Of a DNA stretch of 64,000 nucleotides, positions 17,585 through 27,329 are shown piece by piece (position 1 is the first letter of the stretch; every line of letters starts with the position of its first letter). Origin of the DNA: Pseudomonas parafulva (lineage in GTDB: Bacteria > Pseudomonadota > Gammaproteobacteria > Pseudomonadales > Pseudomonadaceae). The notes beneath the pieces were generated by a model that worked only from the letters and a program-made list of their open reading frames with translations, was not told where the DNA came from and searched no databases. The translations under genes were made by a program, and so were the position numbers. The stretch is from the NCBI RefSeq assembly GCF_002021815.1, contig NZ_CP019952.1:2635001-2699000 (forward strand). Direction: 5' to 3'.

Positions 17585-18145
17585 ATGCCACGTGCCCTCC
17601 AAAGGCTGCCCCTGCGTTTGCTGGCCGCCGCCTCGCTGAGCCTTCTGCTGGGCCATGCCCAGGCCGACACCCCACCGACGTTCACGCCAGATGGCTACCG
17701 CGCCACGCTGTACCGCAGCCCCACCCCACCGCAGGTCGAAGGTGGCAGGGTGATAGACACTGCCGCACTGCAGGCGATGATGCGGGGCCATCCGGCGCCT
17801 GTCCTGATTGACGTTTACCGCCGTCAGTGGCTGCATGAACGCTTCATCGAAGATGAACCCCATGCCAACCTGCCCGGTAGCCTGTGGCTGCCCAACACCG
17901 GGGACGGCGTGCTCAGCCCAGACTGGCAACGTTACTTCGAGCATCACCTGCGTCTGGCCACAGGGGGCGAGCCTCAGTACCCCGTCGTTTTCTACTGCCG
18001 GGCCGATTGCTGGTTGAGCTGGAACGCGGTAAAACGCGCAGCACACCTGGGCTACACCAACCTCTACTGGTACCGCGACGGGCTCGACGCCTGGCAACAG
18101 GCCAACCTGCCCGTGCAGGCGGCCCAGCCAGCACCGTTTCCCTGA
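17585..18145 (+). CDS. PQQ-catabolism-associated rhodanese-like CXXCW protein
   Basis: A 186-residue protein with a signal peptide ending GHAQA-DTP (residue 27). It has a rhodanese-like fold: PAPVLIDVYRR (71-80) for the first strand, then the cysteine loop YCRADCWLSWNAVKRA (137-152) where the active loop would be. Here the two cysteines are Cys138 and Cys142, so the spacing is C-x3-C-W. It belongs to the family found only beside PQQ dehydrogenase clusters. A thiol redox or sulphur-transfer role, possibly with the SoxYZ-like carrier, is inferred. Confidence 0.85.
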   Translation: MPRALQRLPLRLLAAASLSLLLGHAQADTPPTFTPDGYRATLYRSPTPPQVEGGRVIDTAALQAMMRGHPAPVLIDVYRRQWLHERFIEDEPHANLPGSLWLPNTGDGVLSPDWQRYFEHHLRLATGGEPQYPVVFYCRADCWLSWNAVKRAAHLGYTNLYWYRDGLDAWQQANLPVQAAQPAPFP

Positions 18146-18201
18146 CCGGGCCCTTGCCCCTGCGCGCTCAATCATTCAAACAAGAACAAGGTGAATAGGC
18201 C

Positions 18202-18864
18202 ATGTACAAAATCTTGATCGCCGACGATCACCCGCTGTTTCGCGAAGCGATCCACAACGTCATCAGCGACGGGTTCCAGGGCAGTGAAATCATGGAAACC
18301 GCTGACCTTGACAGCGCGCTGACCCTGACCAAGGACCATGACGACCTGGACCTGATCCTGCTCGACCTGAACATGCCGGGCATGCATGGCCTGAACGGGC
18401 TGATCACCTTGCGCAACGAGGCACCCACCACCCCGGTGGTAATCGTCTCTGCCGAGCAGGAAAAGCAGATCGTGCTGCAAGCCATCACCTATGGTGCGGT
18501 GGGCTTCATCACCAAGTCCTCGCCGCGCGCGCAGATGATCGAAGCGATCGAGCAGATCCTCAACGGCAATGTGTACCTGCCGCCGGATATCATCCGCGCG
18601 CAGAAAAGCAGTAGCCGCCGCTTGAGCGATGCCCCAAGTTTCCCGCCGGAAATGCTCCAGGCCCTGACCCGCAAGCAGTTGCTGGTGCTCGAGCGCATGA
18701 CCAAGGGCGAATCGAACAAACAGATCGCCTATGCCTTGGACATCGCCGAAACCACGGTCAAGGCCCACGTCTCGGCCATCCTGCGCAAGCTGAACGTGCA
18801 CAACCGAGTACAAGCCATCCTCAGCGCCGGCGACATCGACTTCGCTGACTACCTACGACGTTGA
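18202..18864 (+). CDS. agmR: Response regulator PedR1/AgmR (NarL family)
   Basis: A 220-residue protein. The receiver domain has ADDH at 8-10, phosphorylation Asp55 in [10 protein letters not shown] and Lys near 106 in GFITKSS. The LuxR-type helix-turn-helix is at 153-205 ([32 protein letters not shown]). An AAGGTGAAT site precedes the ATG. AgmR/ErbR is the central activator of PQQ ethanol oxidation in pseudomonads. The widespread CTACC-TT-GGTAG motif is its most likely binding site. No cognate kinase is in the same direction, and the gene tail overlaps a convergent kinase gene by 12 bp. Confidence 0.9.
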   Translation: MYKILIADDHPLFREAIHNVISDGFQGSEIMETADLDSALTLTKDHDDLDLILLDLNMPGMHGLNGLITLRNEAPTTPVVIVSAEQEKQIVLQAITYGAVGFITKSSPRAQMIEAIEQILNGNVYLPPDIIRAQKSSSRRLSDAPSFPPEMLQALTRKQLLVLERMTKGESNKQIAYALDIAETTVKAHVSAILRKLNVHNRVQAILSAGDIDFADYLRR

Positions 18865-21507
18865 TCCCTTGAGGGCCCGGGTGGCCAGCAAGTGGCTCAT
18901 GGCAGTCTTGAGCTTCATGGGTCGGATGGGCTTGTGCATCAGCGTATGGCCTCGCTCGCGGATCTGCTGCTTGAGTTCGTTGCTGTAGTTGGCGGTGATC
19001 ATCAGCGCCGGCAGCGCCCTGGCGCGGCGGGCATTGATGCGTGCAACGGCATCGACCCCATTGCAATCGTCGTCGAGGTGATAGTCGGCAATCAGCAGGT
19101 CGGCATCGGCGTGGTAGTTGTCCACCTGGCGGGCCAGGTCCTGCTCCGACAGTGCCGTGATCACGCAACAGCCCCAGCCTTCTAGCAACGTGCGCATGCC
19201 GGCACAGATGGCAGCGTCATTGTCCAGCACCCACACCCGGGCCCCGCGCAGGCACTCGAGCATCGACTCGCACACGGCATGCTGGGCCCTGGCAATCGGG
19301 GCGGTGGTGCTCAATGGCACTTCCACACTGAATACCGACCCCTTGCCGGGCCGGGAGCGCACGGCAATACGGTGGCCGAGGATGCCCGCAATCTTCTCGA
19401 CGATGGCAAGCCCCAGGCCCAGGCCGCGGTCCTGATCCGGCCGCTGCACGGCGCCACGCTTGAATTCCTGGAACATTTCCTCCAGGTGCTCCTCGGCGAT
19501 GCCGATACCGGTGTCCCACACCTCGATGCGCACGCGACCCGGCTGGCGGCGACAGCCCAGCACCACGCGTCCGCTTGGGGTGTAGCGAATGGCGTTGCTG
19601 AGCAGGTTGCGCAGAATGCGCGCCAGCAGTTGGATATCGCTGCGCACCACGACCGAGCAGCCTATGAAGTGCAGGGCCAGCCCTTCGCTGCGGGCAACCT
19701 GGGCATATTCTGCTGCCAGGTTGTCCATCAGCTCCGCCAGGGCGAAGGGTGCCACGTCGGCCGTGATGACACCGGCATCGAGCTTTGAGATGTCCACCAG
19801 CGTTCCCAGCAGGTTCTCTACGTCTTCCAGGGAGTTGCTGACGTTACGCACCAGCTGTGCACTGGCCTGCGGATCACGGCGCTCGAGCAAGGCGCTGGTG
19901 AACAAGCGCGCCGCGTTCAGGGGCTGCAGCAGGTCATGGCTGACCGCGGCGAGGAACTTGGTCTTGGACAGGTTGGCCTGGTCAGCCTCATGCTTGGCCT
20001 CGCGCAAGCGCGCCTCGGCACGTCGCCGCTCCTCGATTTCCCTCAGCAATTGTTCGTTGAGGCTGGTCAACTCGGCCGTACGTTCCCTGACCCGCAGCTC
20101 CAGGTGCTGATAAGCCTGGTGCAACGCCTGGGCGGTGTTGCGCCGTTCGGTGATGTCACGGATCAACACGAAGATACCCACCACCTCGCCAGAGGCCAGC
20201 CGGTTTGGCACATAGGAGCGCAGCATGTGGCGCTCCTGTCCGCTGATGTTGGTTTCCGGGAATTCGAACGTAACGCTCTCCCCTGCCAGCGCCTGCGCCA
20301 CGTAGGCTTCCAGGCGCTGGTAGTGCTGTTCGCTATGGGCCTGGCGCAGGCTCTGGCCCAGCATCAGCCCACTGGGCCAGCAGTACCACTGCTCATAGAC
20401 CTTGTTGGTGAACTCATACACCAGGTCGGCGTTCAGGTAAGCGATCAGCGCCGGCACATGGTCCGTGATCAAGCGAATCCAGCGCTCGCTTTCACTCAGG
20501 GCCTTGGCATGCAGGTAGCGTTCGGTGATGTCGGTAAAGGTGTTGACGAATCCGCCAGTGGGCAGTGGGTGCGTGCGGATCTCCAGCATGCGCCCGTCGA
20601 ACAGGCGTTGCTCGCACTCGTGCACGACACGCCCGCTGTCGTCGCGGCTTTCGGGGGTGAGCAAGCGCAGCTCGCTGTCGGCGATCACGTCGGCGAAGGG
20701 ACGGTGGGCGGCAACCGGAGCCAGCCCGCTCAGCTCCAGGAACCGGCGGTTCCACAACTCCAGCACACCGTCCGCGTTGACCATGGCCACGCCCTGGGAC
20801 AAATTGTCCACCGCCCGCTGCAACAGGTGCGATTTCTGCGCCACAGCCTGTTCCCGGCGCAGGGTTTCGCTGAGTTTGACCTCGGTGATGTCGGTGAACA
20901 GGATCACCCGGCCACCCTCGCAGGTGGGCCGCTCATTGACCTGCAGCCAGCGGCCGTTGTGCTGTCGGTACAACAGGTGTTCGTCGGTCGGGCTGCGCGG
21001 CTCCTCGCTGAACAATCCGCTGCTGGTCATCAGCCTGCGCACTTCGGCCAGGCGCATGCCGGGAATGATGCGCACGCGGCGGTTTTCCCAGAAGGCCTTG
21101 AAGCGGCTGTTGCACAGCACCATGCGCAGGTTTCGGTCGAACAGGATGAATGCATCGGAAATGCTTTCGATGGCATCGATCAGGTGCTGGTGCGCGGTTT
21201 CGGCGCGCAGACGCGCCTCGCTGAGCAGCTGGTTGCCCGCCTTGAGCTCGGCCATGGCCTGATTCAACGCGTCTGTACGTTCGCGCACCTGCTCGGCCAA
21301 CACCACCGAATGCTGGAACGCCGCATAGGGGTCGCTGCCGCGCGTCACGCCCGACTCGATGCGCTCGATCAGCGCGGCGTTGATCCGCTGCAGCTTGCGG
21401 TTTTCGTAGCGAAGCTGCGCCAGTTCGGCCTGCACCTCATCGGCCGGGGCGGGTTCGGTTGCGGGCAATGGCAACCCCGGTGAAGGTCTGGTTGATATGC
21501 ATGCCAT
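18853..21507 (-). CDS. PAS hybrid histidine kinase, NahK/ErcS' type
   Basis: An 884-residue cytoplasmic kinase. It has an N-terminal coiled coil (residues 25-105) and three PAS domains (about 108-210, 230-330, 340-460). A second coiled coil ends in [18 protein letters not shown]. His524 is in [17 protein letters not shown]. The ATPase domain contains [14 protein letters not shown], and a C-terminal receiver has [10 protein letters not shown]. The ATG at 21507 has a GGAG site; an ATG at 21522 would add five residues but has none. It overlaps the FIST gene by 71 bp. The pair matches the adjacent PA1975/PA1976 (NosP/NahK) genes of P. aeruginosa, where NahK output is lowered by NO-bound NosP. Confidence 0.85.
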   Translation of the reverse strand: MACISTRPSPGLPLPATEPAPADEVQAELAQLRYENRKLQRINAALIERIESGVTRGSDPYAAFQHSVVLAEQVRERTDALNQAMAELKAGNQLLSEARLRAETAHQHLIDAIESISDAFILFDRNLRMVLCNSRFKAFWENRRVRIIPGMRLAEVRRLMTSSGLFSEEPRSPTDEHLLYRQHNGRWLQVNERPTCEGGRVILFTDITEVKLSETLRREQAVAQKSHLLQRAVDNLSQGVAMVNADGVLELWNRRFLELSGLAPVAAHRPFADVIADSELRLLTPESRDDSGRVVHECEQRLFDGRMLEIRTHPLPTGGFVNTFTDITERYLHAKALSESERWIRLITDHVPALIAYLNADLVYEFTNKVYEQWYCWPSGLMLGQSLRQAHSEQHYQRLEAYVAQALAGESVTFEFPETNISGQERHMLRSYVPNRLASGEVVGIFVLIRDITERRNTAQALHQAYQHLELRVRERTAELTSLNEQLLREIEERRRAEARLREAKHEADQANLSKTKFLAAVSHDLLQPLNAARLFTSALLERRDPQASAQLVRNVSNSLEDVENLLGTLVDISKLDAGVITADVAPFALAELMDNLAAEYAQVARSEGLALHFIGCSVVVRSDIQLLARILRNLLSNAIRYTPSGRVVLGCRRQPGRVRIEVWDTGIGIAEEHLEEMFQEFKRGAVQRPDQDRGLGLGLAIVEKIAGILGHRIAVRSRPGKGSVFSVEVPLSTTAPIARAQHAVCESMLECLRGARVWVLDNDAAICAGMRTLLEGWGCCVITALSEQDLARQVDNYHADADLLIADYHLDDDCNGVDAVARINARRARALPALMITANYSNELKQQIRERGHTLMHKPIRPMKLKTAMSHLLATRALKGSTS

Positions 21508-22600
21508 TGAACTGTTCTCCATAGGTGTTGAAGCCCATCACCCGCTGCTCACGCAGAAAATCGCCCACCGCTTCAAGACTTTGCTGGGTCTCAAGCTCCA
21601 GGCGGCGCAGAAAGCAGTCGCAACCGATGGTGAGCAACAGCGGACCCAGGCGCTGCTGCAGGCCATCGAACAAATCCTGCAGGTTCGGCAGCAACGGGCC
21701 AGGCGTCATGGGCGTGAGCACGATGCCGTTCTCTACCGCACAGTAAAAGCTCAGGCTCAGATCCGCATGTACCTGCTGGATGGCCCGCACGTAGTACCGA
21801 TCGTGCATGCGCACCGCGAGCGGGTGGGCGGCAAACAGCCTGTGGTCCAGGGCGCTGACCGGCACCCCGATATGGCGTGCATATTCTTCGGCAGCAGGCT
21901 CGGCATTGAGCTCATAGACCCGCCGCTGGGCGCTGTCGGCGCCGGTGACCACCAGTTTTTCCTGCCGTGGCTCAAGGTGGTGGGTGGTGAACACTTCGAA
22001 GTCCAGCCAGGTATTGACCAGCACCACCACGGCAGCACCGTGGTGAAACGCCCCGCCGTAGAAGACGTGGGTCCGGGTCAGGTAGTTGTCGTCCCCGGCC
22101 GAGCCACCAAAATGCGGGATATCGCCCAACGCTGCGCTCAGGGCCGCCAGCACCGTTTCTTCACGGCTGGACAAGCCATCGAGCAAGGTCAATGCAAAGC
22201 TGTGCCCCTTGATTTGGGCCAGGGCATTCCCACGACAGCTGCCGACCAGTCGTTCGACCATCTGCTGGGCGTCGATCAGGCTGAAACGGTCCATCTCGTC
22301 GATCAGTTCGGTGGCGATGGAAAAGTGCCGGTGATCAAAGCCCACGGCCGTCACGCAACTGCGCCCATAGCCCAGCGGTGTGATCTCCCCTGCACTGGTG
22401 CACCCTACCAACGGTATGCCGCCAAAGCTTTGTTCAAGGGCCTGGCCCAGGGCCTGCAGGTCGTACTCGGCGGTGCAGAAGAACAGCACGAAGCCCAAAT
22501 GCGGATGCAGCAGTTGCCGCGCAAGCTCCTGTGCCGCCACGCGTGCATCGCTGGCCTGGGACATGGCGCTGACCACGCCCTCGTTATATGCTTGCTGCAT
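21437..22600 (-). CDS. FIST-domain sensor protein, NosP-like
   Basis: A 387-residue protein with an N-terminal FIST domain (about 20-215: LGFVLFFCTAEYDL, PLVGCTSAGEITPLGYG) and a C-terminal FIST_C domain (about 225-365: YVRAIQQVHADLSLSFYCAVENG). Such proteins sense small ligands, and NosP of P. aeruginosa binds haem and nitric oxide. The ATG at 22600 has GGAG 6 bp upstream; a TTG five codons earlier overlaps that site. It is translationally linked to the kinase downstream. A CTACT-TG-GGTCG motif precedes it, hinting that it belongs to the alcohol regulon. Haem binding is inferred from the family. Confidence 0.85.
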   Translation of the reverse strand: MQQAYNEGVVSAMSQASDARVAAQELARQLLHPHLGFVLFFCTAEYDLQALGQALEQSFGGIPLVGCTSAGEITPLGYGRSCVTAVGFDHRHFSIATELIDEMDRFSLIDAQQMVERLVGSCRGNALAQIKGHSFALTLLDGLSSREETVLAALSAALGDIPHFGGSAGDDNYLTRTHVFYGGAFHHGAAVVVLVNTWLDFEVFTTHHLEPRQEKLVVTGADSAQRRVYELNAEPAAEEYARHIGVPVSALDHRLFAAHPLAVRMHDRYYVRAIQQVHADLSLSFYCAVENGIVLTPMTPGPLLPNLQDLFDGLQQRLGPLLLTIGCDCFLRRLELETQQSLEAVGDFLREQRVMGFNTYGEQFNGMHINQTFTGVAIARNRTRPGR

Positions 22601-22663
22601 CGGGATCTCCGGCAAGGGCTGGCTGAGCGCTGAGTGTACGAAGCGTGGGCTGGGGTTCGAATG

Positions 22664-22675
22664 CTACTTGGGTCG
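22664..22675. promoter_or_regulatory. Degenerate CTACC-TT-GGTAG-type motif before the NosP-like gene
   Basis: CTACT-TG-GGTCG, 64 bp upstream of the ATG at 22600. It keeps the left arm and the GG core. It is weaker than the other copies and counted only because of its position. Confidence 0.35.
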
Positions 22676-22737
22676 CGGGTGCACGCTTCGTTGGGCGTAG
22701 TCGGCACAGGAGCCTGACCCTGAGGGTTTCGAATACC

Positions 22738-22767
22738 GCGCAAGCCCGTTGAACACCGGGCCTGCGC
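22738..22767 (-). terminator. Terminator after the porin gene
   Basis: An 11-bp stem with one G-U pair (GCGCAGGCCCG / CGGGCTTGCGC on the transcript) and an 8-nt loop, starting 7 bp after the porin stop codon. No long T run follows. Confidence 0.55.
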
Positions 22768-22774
22768 CAGATCG

Positions 22775-23965
22775 CTACCAGGTCAGCACCGCACCCACGG
22801 CGAAGGTATCGGTGTCTTCGTTCTGCGCGCGGGTGTCATGGCCCTCAATGGAAAACTGGTTGTACTCGGCCACCAGCTTGAGGTTGTCGTTGATGTCATG
22901 AAACAGCGCCACCCCGCGGGTTTGATAATCGGCACCGCTGCCTACCGCGCCGTTGCCGTCGTCCTTGGTCTTGCCGTAGGAAAGCGCAACCCGGTTCTTG
23001 CCGACCTTATAAGAGGCTTGCAGCAGGTAGCCTTCGCTGTCCACGTTGCGCAACACCGGCTCGCCCGCATTGTTGGTGAAGAACGGGTTGATGCCCTTGG
23101 CCTGGAAACCGGACCCAGTCAGGGACAGCCCGCCCAGCTTGGCTTGTACGCCGTAGCCAAGGCCTTTGGAAGTGACTGACCGCACCGAGTCGTCGGTGTT
23201 GTCGGAGGTCTGGTAGCTGCCGTTTAGCCAGCTGTAGATCTGCGCGCCTGCCAGGTCGAACTGGTAGGTGATCTCGGACTCGGTGCGGGGGTTCTTCTGG
23301 TAAGCCTTGCCCGTGGGGCTGCTGTCGTTGGTGTCGACCGGGTCCATGATCCCCACGGCGATCCGCAGGCCCTCCATGACCGGGGTACGGTAGGTGATCT
23401 GCGAGGTCGGGAACGGGTATGGATAGCCGCTACCGATGTTGCCAAACGACACCCCACCGCCATCGACAAGACCCAACGTGTCACTGACCTGGCCGTAACC
23501 GGCGAGCAACTCGTCCAGCAGGATGTTCGAACGGGCGAACAGCCCGAAGTCCTTGCCGATGAGCACCTCGCCCCATTCGGGGTTGGCTACGGTGCCGTAG
23601 AACTGCCGGACATCGATGGCCGTGTCGGTACCGTTGCTTTCGCTGTCGTTGATGGTGACCCAGAACGAGGCACGGGCACCGAGCTTCAGGTCATTGACCT
23701 GCTTGCCCATATTGAAACCCAGGTAGTTAGGCAGAAAACCCATTTTTACCCGGGACTGACGGCGGTCGAATTGTTCACCTTCGCGGTCGACCTTGCTGTT
23801 GACGTAGAACGCGTTGATATAGCCGTCGGTGGAAAAGGTGGTCTGATTCTGGTCGTACAGCATGATCTCGGCCTGCGCCAAGGGGCTCAGGCTGACAGCC
23901 GCGAGGCTGGCGATGGCAACTGCCAGGTACTGAGTCGGCAGAGACTTGTTTTTGTTGTTGTGCAT
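22775..23965 (-). CDS. Outer-membrane porin (16-stranded Gram-negative type)
   Basis: A 396-residue protein with a signal peptide ending LAQA-EIM (about residue 32). It consists of amphipathic beta strands throughout (DGYINAFYVNSKVD, LGARASFWVTINDSE, YKVGKNRVALSYGKTKDDG) and ends in the aromatic residue W, as outer-membrane barrels do. The start at 23965 has a GGAG site; a TTG four codons upstream overlaps it. The length and strands fit the general porin family more than OprD. Its place beside the ped region suggests uptake of alcohols or aromatic compounds, but substrate specificity is not visible. Confidence 0.82.
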   Translation of the reverse strand: MHNNKNKSLPTQYLAVAIASLAAVSLSPLAQAEIMLYDQNQTTFSTDGYINAFYVNSKVDREGEQFDRRQSRVKMGFLPNYLGFNMGKQVNDLKLGARASFWVTINDSESNGTDTAIDVRQFYGTVANPEWGEVLIGKDFGLFARSNILLDELLAGYGQVSDTLGLVDGGGVSFGNIGSGYPYPFPTSQITYRTPVMEGLRIAVGIMDPVDTNDSSPTGKAYQKNPRTESEITYQFDLAGAQIYSWLNGSYQTSDNTDDSVRSVTSKGLGYGVQAKLGGLSLTGSGFQAKGINPFFTNNAGEPVLRNVDSEGYLLQASYKVGKNRVALSYGKTKDDGNGAVGSGADYQTRGVALFHDINDNLKLVAEYNQFSIEGHDTRAQNEDTDTFAVGAVLTW

Positions 23966-24224
23966 GGCGCGCTCCAAACGGGGACAGAGTGTCGGAGGCG
24001 ATTATCGAAAGGTGGGTAGCGCTCAGAAACGGTGCTTTGGCGCAGTCTTGAGCCTGCTTGCGAAGGGCGTGCAAGGCCCGGTGGTTTGGGACCACTACGG
24101 GCTGTGCCGGGTCGTGCGACCTAGGGCTTACGCATCAATGATGGACACCGAAGACCGGCAGGCAGGTAGCCAAGCGTATGAATGGGAACGCCTACCAGCT
24201 GTGGCCTGCCTGGCCTCTGGCGGG

Positions 24225-24824
24225 TCAGGAAGCGAGCATCGATCCGCGCTGCGCACGTGCTGTGCTAAAGCGATGAGGTTGCTGCCAAGCCAGCATGGCC
24301 TGAACATCGGTAGCCGCTTGCTTGACCTTCTGCGTCCATTGGTCGTCCTGGGGGCACACCACTACCACGCGAAAACCATGTTCGAGCCCCTCGAGCCGTA
24401 CACCGTCGGAGTCGTCCACATGCAGGTCGATGTCGAACGCCGAAGGCAGCTTGGACGGGGAATTGACCAGCCCCCGCTGGCCCAGCATATGCTGGTGGCG
24501 GTCGCTGTTGACCACGCCATCGACACGGATGCCGTACAGCAGCAACCAGCGGCGGATATAGGCCGGCGTGCGGCCGGACGATGTGTAGATCCACACGCTG
24601 CAACCCTGGCGGCGCAGGTCGCTGATCAGTTCGCGGGTACCGCTGCGCAGGGGCTCGCCCAGCCAGCGGTGGATGAAGCTCGGCAGCCGATTCGGCTCGG
24701 CTTCGGCGTGTTCGGGCAGGCAGGCCAAGGTATCGTCGATATCGAACGAGATGCGCACTTGGGCTTGACGTGTAGCGCTGTCGAGCACCGCTCGGCAGCG
24801 CTGCCAGGCTGATCCGCGACTCAT
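24225..24824 (-). CDS. HAD-like hydrolase
   Basis: A 199-residue protein with the HAD motif I FDIDDTLA (27-34), where both nucleophile and acid Asp are present. Motif II is in WIYTSSGRTPAYI (residues 78-90), and a late motif is DLHVDDSDGV. It resembles small bacterial phosphatases with a P-loop Asp box. The start overlaps the Fic stop as ATGA, so the two are expressed together. The substrate is unknown. Confidence 0.75.
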   Translation of the reverse strand: MSRGSAWQRCRAVLDSATRQAQVRISFDIDDTLACLPEHAEAEPNRLPSFIHRWLGEPLRSGTRELISDLRRQGCSVWIYTSSGRTPAYIRRWLLLYGIRVDGVVNSDRHQHMLGQRGLVNSPSKLPSAFDIDLHVDDSDGVRLEGLEHGFRVVVVCPQDDQWTQKVKQAATDVQAMLAWQQPHRFSTARAQRGSMLAS

Positions 24825-25513
24825 CGAAGGCTCCTCTCGCGCAGGGGGGTTGGCAGGAAAAACGTGTCGGGCGCCGGTGCATGGGCTTCCAGGAACGCGG
24901 CGTACTTTTTCTTGATCTTGGGCAGCTCGTACAGCGCCTTGACGCCATGCTTGGCCGAGTTGCGGATGACTGACGAAGGATTGAAGTAGCCTTCGGCGTT
25001 CTCGAGCGACAACACGAATGGCGGCAAGCCTGCGCGCATCAGCAGATAGCTGACGATCAGCGAGCCGGTACGGTTATTACCTTCGATGAACAGCTGCGGC
25101 TTGCTGAGGATGCGCACGTATACACCGGCAGCCCGCTTCCATACCGAATCGCTGCCATAACCGCAGTACCAGTTGTACAAGTCCTTGATGCCGCCTTCGA
25201 CGTTGTTGAAAAAATGGGCTTCGGTAGCGGCCAGGTGCGCGGCGAACTCCTCGCGACGGGCGGCGTCGCTGCCACAGAGCACGGTGGCATTGATTTCCAG
25301 CATCAGGTTCACCTGCTGCAGGTGAAACAGGTCGATGCCGCGCGCCACATAGTGATCGACCAGCGCGTAGCCCTCCAGCACGTTGCACAGCACCTCGTCC
25401 GTGAACGGGTCGCGAGGCTCGGTGAAGTGGCGGCTGAGCTCGGCAAAATGCGCCTGCACTTGGCGCAGGGCGTGCTCGACGGCATTGAGATCCAGGCGGG
25501 GTGTCGCTGGCAT
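24821..25513 (-). CDS. Fic-family protein with altered active loop
   Basis: A 230-residue protein with a Fic core. The loop that normally reads HPFxxGNGR reads QLFIEGNNR (140-148), so the catalytic His is replaced by Gln140 while the Gly-Asn and Arg anchors remain. The rest of the fold fits: helices at 60-100 and FNNVEGGIKDLYNW before the loop. AGGGACATCCG precedes the ATG at 25513; the longer frame adds 35 poor residues. It is coupled to the HAD gene and lies 88 bp after pstB in the same direction. AMP transfer by the usual mechanism is unlikely. Confidence 0.78.
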   Translation of the reverse strand: MPATPRLDLNAVEHALRQVQAHFAELSRHFTEPRDPFTDEVLCNVLEGYALVDHYVARGIDLFHLQQVNLMLEINATVLCGSDAARREEFAAHLAATEAHFFNNVEGGIKDLYNWYCGYGSDSVWKRAAGVYVRILSKPQLFIEGNNRTGSLIVSYLLMRAGLPPFVLSLENAEGYFNPSSVIRNSAKHGVKALYELPKIKKKYAAFLEAHAPAPDTFFLPTPLRERSLR

Positions 25514-25601
25514 CGGATGTCCCTGAGTACGGTATTCGAGTAAAGGCAGCCGCGGGCCTGGGCCGTCCTGGCACTGGCGCGCGGGCGTTCTCAAGCGAGG
25601 G

Positions 25602-26420
25602 TCAGCTGAACTTGCCACTGATGTAGTCGGCGGTCAGCTGTTCACGAGGGTCTTGGAAGATCTGGGTAGTGGGACCCATCTCTACCAGATAGCCCGTGCG
25701 GGTGCCTTGGGAAATGTCGACCGAAAAGAACGCCGTGGTGTCGGCCACGCGAATGGCCTGCTGCATGTTGTGGGTCACCAGCGCAATGGTGTAATCCTTT
25801 TTCAACTCCACCATCAGCTCCTCCACCCGCCGGGTCGCGATCGGGTCCAGGGCCGAACAGGGTTCATCGAGCAACAACACTTCGGGCTCGGTGGCGATGG
25901 CCCGGGCAATGCACAAGCGCTGCTGCTGGCCACCGGACAGGGACAGGCCACTGACCTTGAGCTTGTCCTTCACTTCATCCCATAACGCAGCGCCTTGCAG
26001 GGCATGCTTGACCCGGTCGCCGATGTCGCCTTTGTAGCGGTTCAGGCGCAGACCGAAGGCCACGTTGTCGAAAATGCTCATCGAGAACGGGTTGGGCTGC
26101 TGGAACACCATGCCGATGTAGCGACGCACCACGACTGGATCGACCCCTTTGCCGTAGACGTCCTGCCCCAGAAAGTGCACATGGCCTTCGAAGCGAAAGC
26201 CCTTGACCAGGTCGTTCATGCGGTTGAGGCTGCGCAGCACGGTGCTTTTGCCACAACCGGACGGGCCGATGAAGCCAGTGATCTCGTTCTTGCGGATCGG
26301 CACGTGGCTGTCGCGCACGGCCATGAAGTTGCCGTAGAAGATCTTGTCCAGCTTGCAATCCATGACGATGGGGGTTTCGCTGGCCAGGGGAGCGGCTCTT
26401 TGGGCGGTGGATACGTTCAC
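25602..26420 (-). CDS. pstB: Phosphate ABC transporter ATP-binding protein
   Basis: A 272-residue ATPase with Walker [10 protein letters not shown], the PstB-typical [22 protein letters not shown], signature [14 protein letters not shown] and Walker [14 protein letters not shown]. It energises the high-affinity phosphate importer with PstA and PstC. It is the last pst gene here; the usual phoU is missing, and a Fic gene follows. Confidence 0.95.
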   Translation of the reverse strand: MNVSTAQRAAPLASETPIVMDCKLDKIFYGNFMAVRDSHVPIRKNEITGFIGPSGCGKSTVLRSLNRMNDLVKGFRFEGHVHFLGQDVYGKGVDPVVVRRYIGMVFQQPNPFSMSIFDNVAFGLRLNRYKGDIGDRVKHALQGAALWDEVKDKLKVSGLSLSGGQQQRLCIARAIATEPEVLLLDEPCSALDPIATRRVEELMVELKKDYTIALVTHNMQQAIRVADTTAFFSVDISQGTRTGYLVEMGPTTQIFQDPREQLTADYISGKFS

Positions 26421-26435
26421 GTCGAATGCTCCCTA

Positions 26436-27329
26436 TCAGTACTTGGGCTTGCCGAATACTCGGCTCAGAATGTTGATAACCAGCACGATCATTACCAGAA
26501 CCAGCGATGCCGCCCAGGCGAGCTCCAACTGGTTGTCGAACGGCATGCCGGAGAAGTTGTAGATCAGCACCGCCAGCGAAGCGGTCGGGTTCATCACCGC
26601 CAGGCTGCCATCGTGGTAGATCCAGTAGTTGCTGAACAACGCGGTGAACAGCAGCGGCGCGGTTTCGCCGGCCGCCCGGGCCACGGCCAGCATGACGCCG
26701 GTCAGGATGGCTGGCAGGCCGGTGGGCAACACGATCTTCCAGATCACCTGGGCCCGGGTACAACCCATGCCGTAGGCGGCGTCCTTCATGATCTTGGGCA
26801 CCATCTTCATGGCTTCCTCGGCGGTCAGGACCACGATTGGCAGCATCAGGACGGCCAACGCCACGCCGCCTGCCGGCGCCGAGTAGGTTCCGGTGGTCAT
26901 CACCACCAGGGCATAGGCGAACACGCCGGCCAGGATGGACGGCAAGCCGGTCAGCATCCTGGCGGCGAAACGTGCGGCGTTGGCCAGCTTGCTGTCAGGC
27001 CCAAGCTCGGCCAGGAACACGGCGGCCAGGATGCCCACCGGCACAGCGATGGCCGCTGCAATGCCGACCATGACCAGGGTACCGGCCATGGCATTGCCGA
27101 AGCCGCCCCCCATTTCGAAGCCGGTTGGCGGCAGCTCGGTGAACACTTCCAGATTCAGCCGTGCTCCACCACGGGTGATGAGCATGTACAACACCGAAAT
27201 CAGGGGCACGCTGGCCACCAGCGCGGCGAGCCAGGCCAATGTGGTCAGCAGTACGCTGCGCAGCGCCCGTCCTTCGAGCTTGCGCTGCAGGCTTGGCAGC
27301 GCGGCCACTGGGGTGGAGAGATCGGTCAT
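26436..27329 (-). CDS. pstA: Phosphate ABC transporter permease PstA
   Basis: A 297-residue membrane protein with six helices, starting TLAWLAALVASVPLISVLYMLITRGG near 29-54. It carries the permease EAA-type loop EEAMKMVPKIMKDAAYGMGCTRAQVI near 170-195. The start overlaps the pstC stop by one base. It forms half of the membrane channel. Confidence 0.94.
   Translation of the reverse strand: MTDLSTPVAALPSLQRKLEGRALRSVLLTTLAWLAALVASVPLISVLYMLITRGGARLNLEVFTELPPTGFEMGGGFGNAMAGTLVMVGIAAAIAVPVGILAAVFLAELGPDSKLANAARFAARMLTGLPSILAGVFAYALVVMTTGTYSAPAGGVALAVLMLPIVVLTAEEAMKMVPKIMKDAAYGMGCTRAQVIWKIVLPTGLPAILTGVMLAVARAAGETAPLLFTALFSNYWIYHDGSLAVMNPTASLAVLIYNFSGMPFDNQLELAWAASLVLVMIVLVINILSRVFGKPKY

Noticed and set aside
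19936..21483. A 515-codon open frame on the plus strand
   Set aside because: It is antisense to the NahK-like kinase, whose PAS, kinase and receiver domains are unmistakable.
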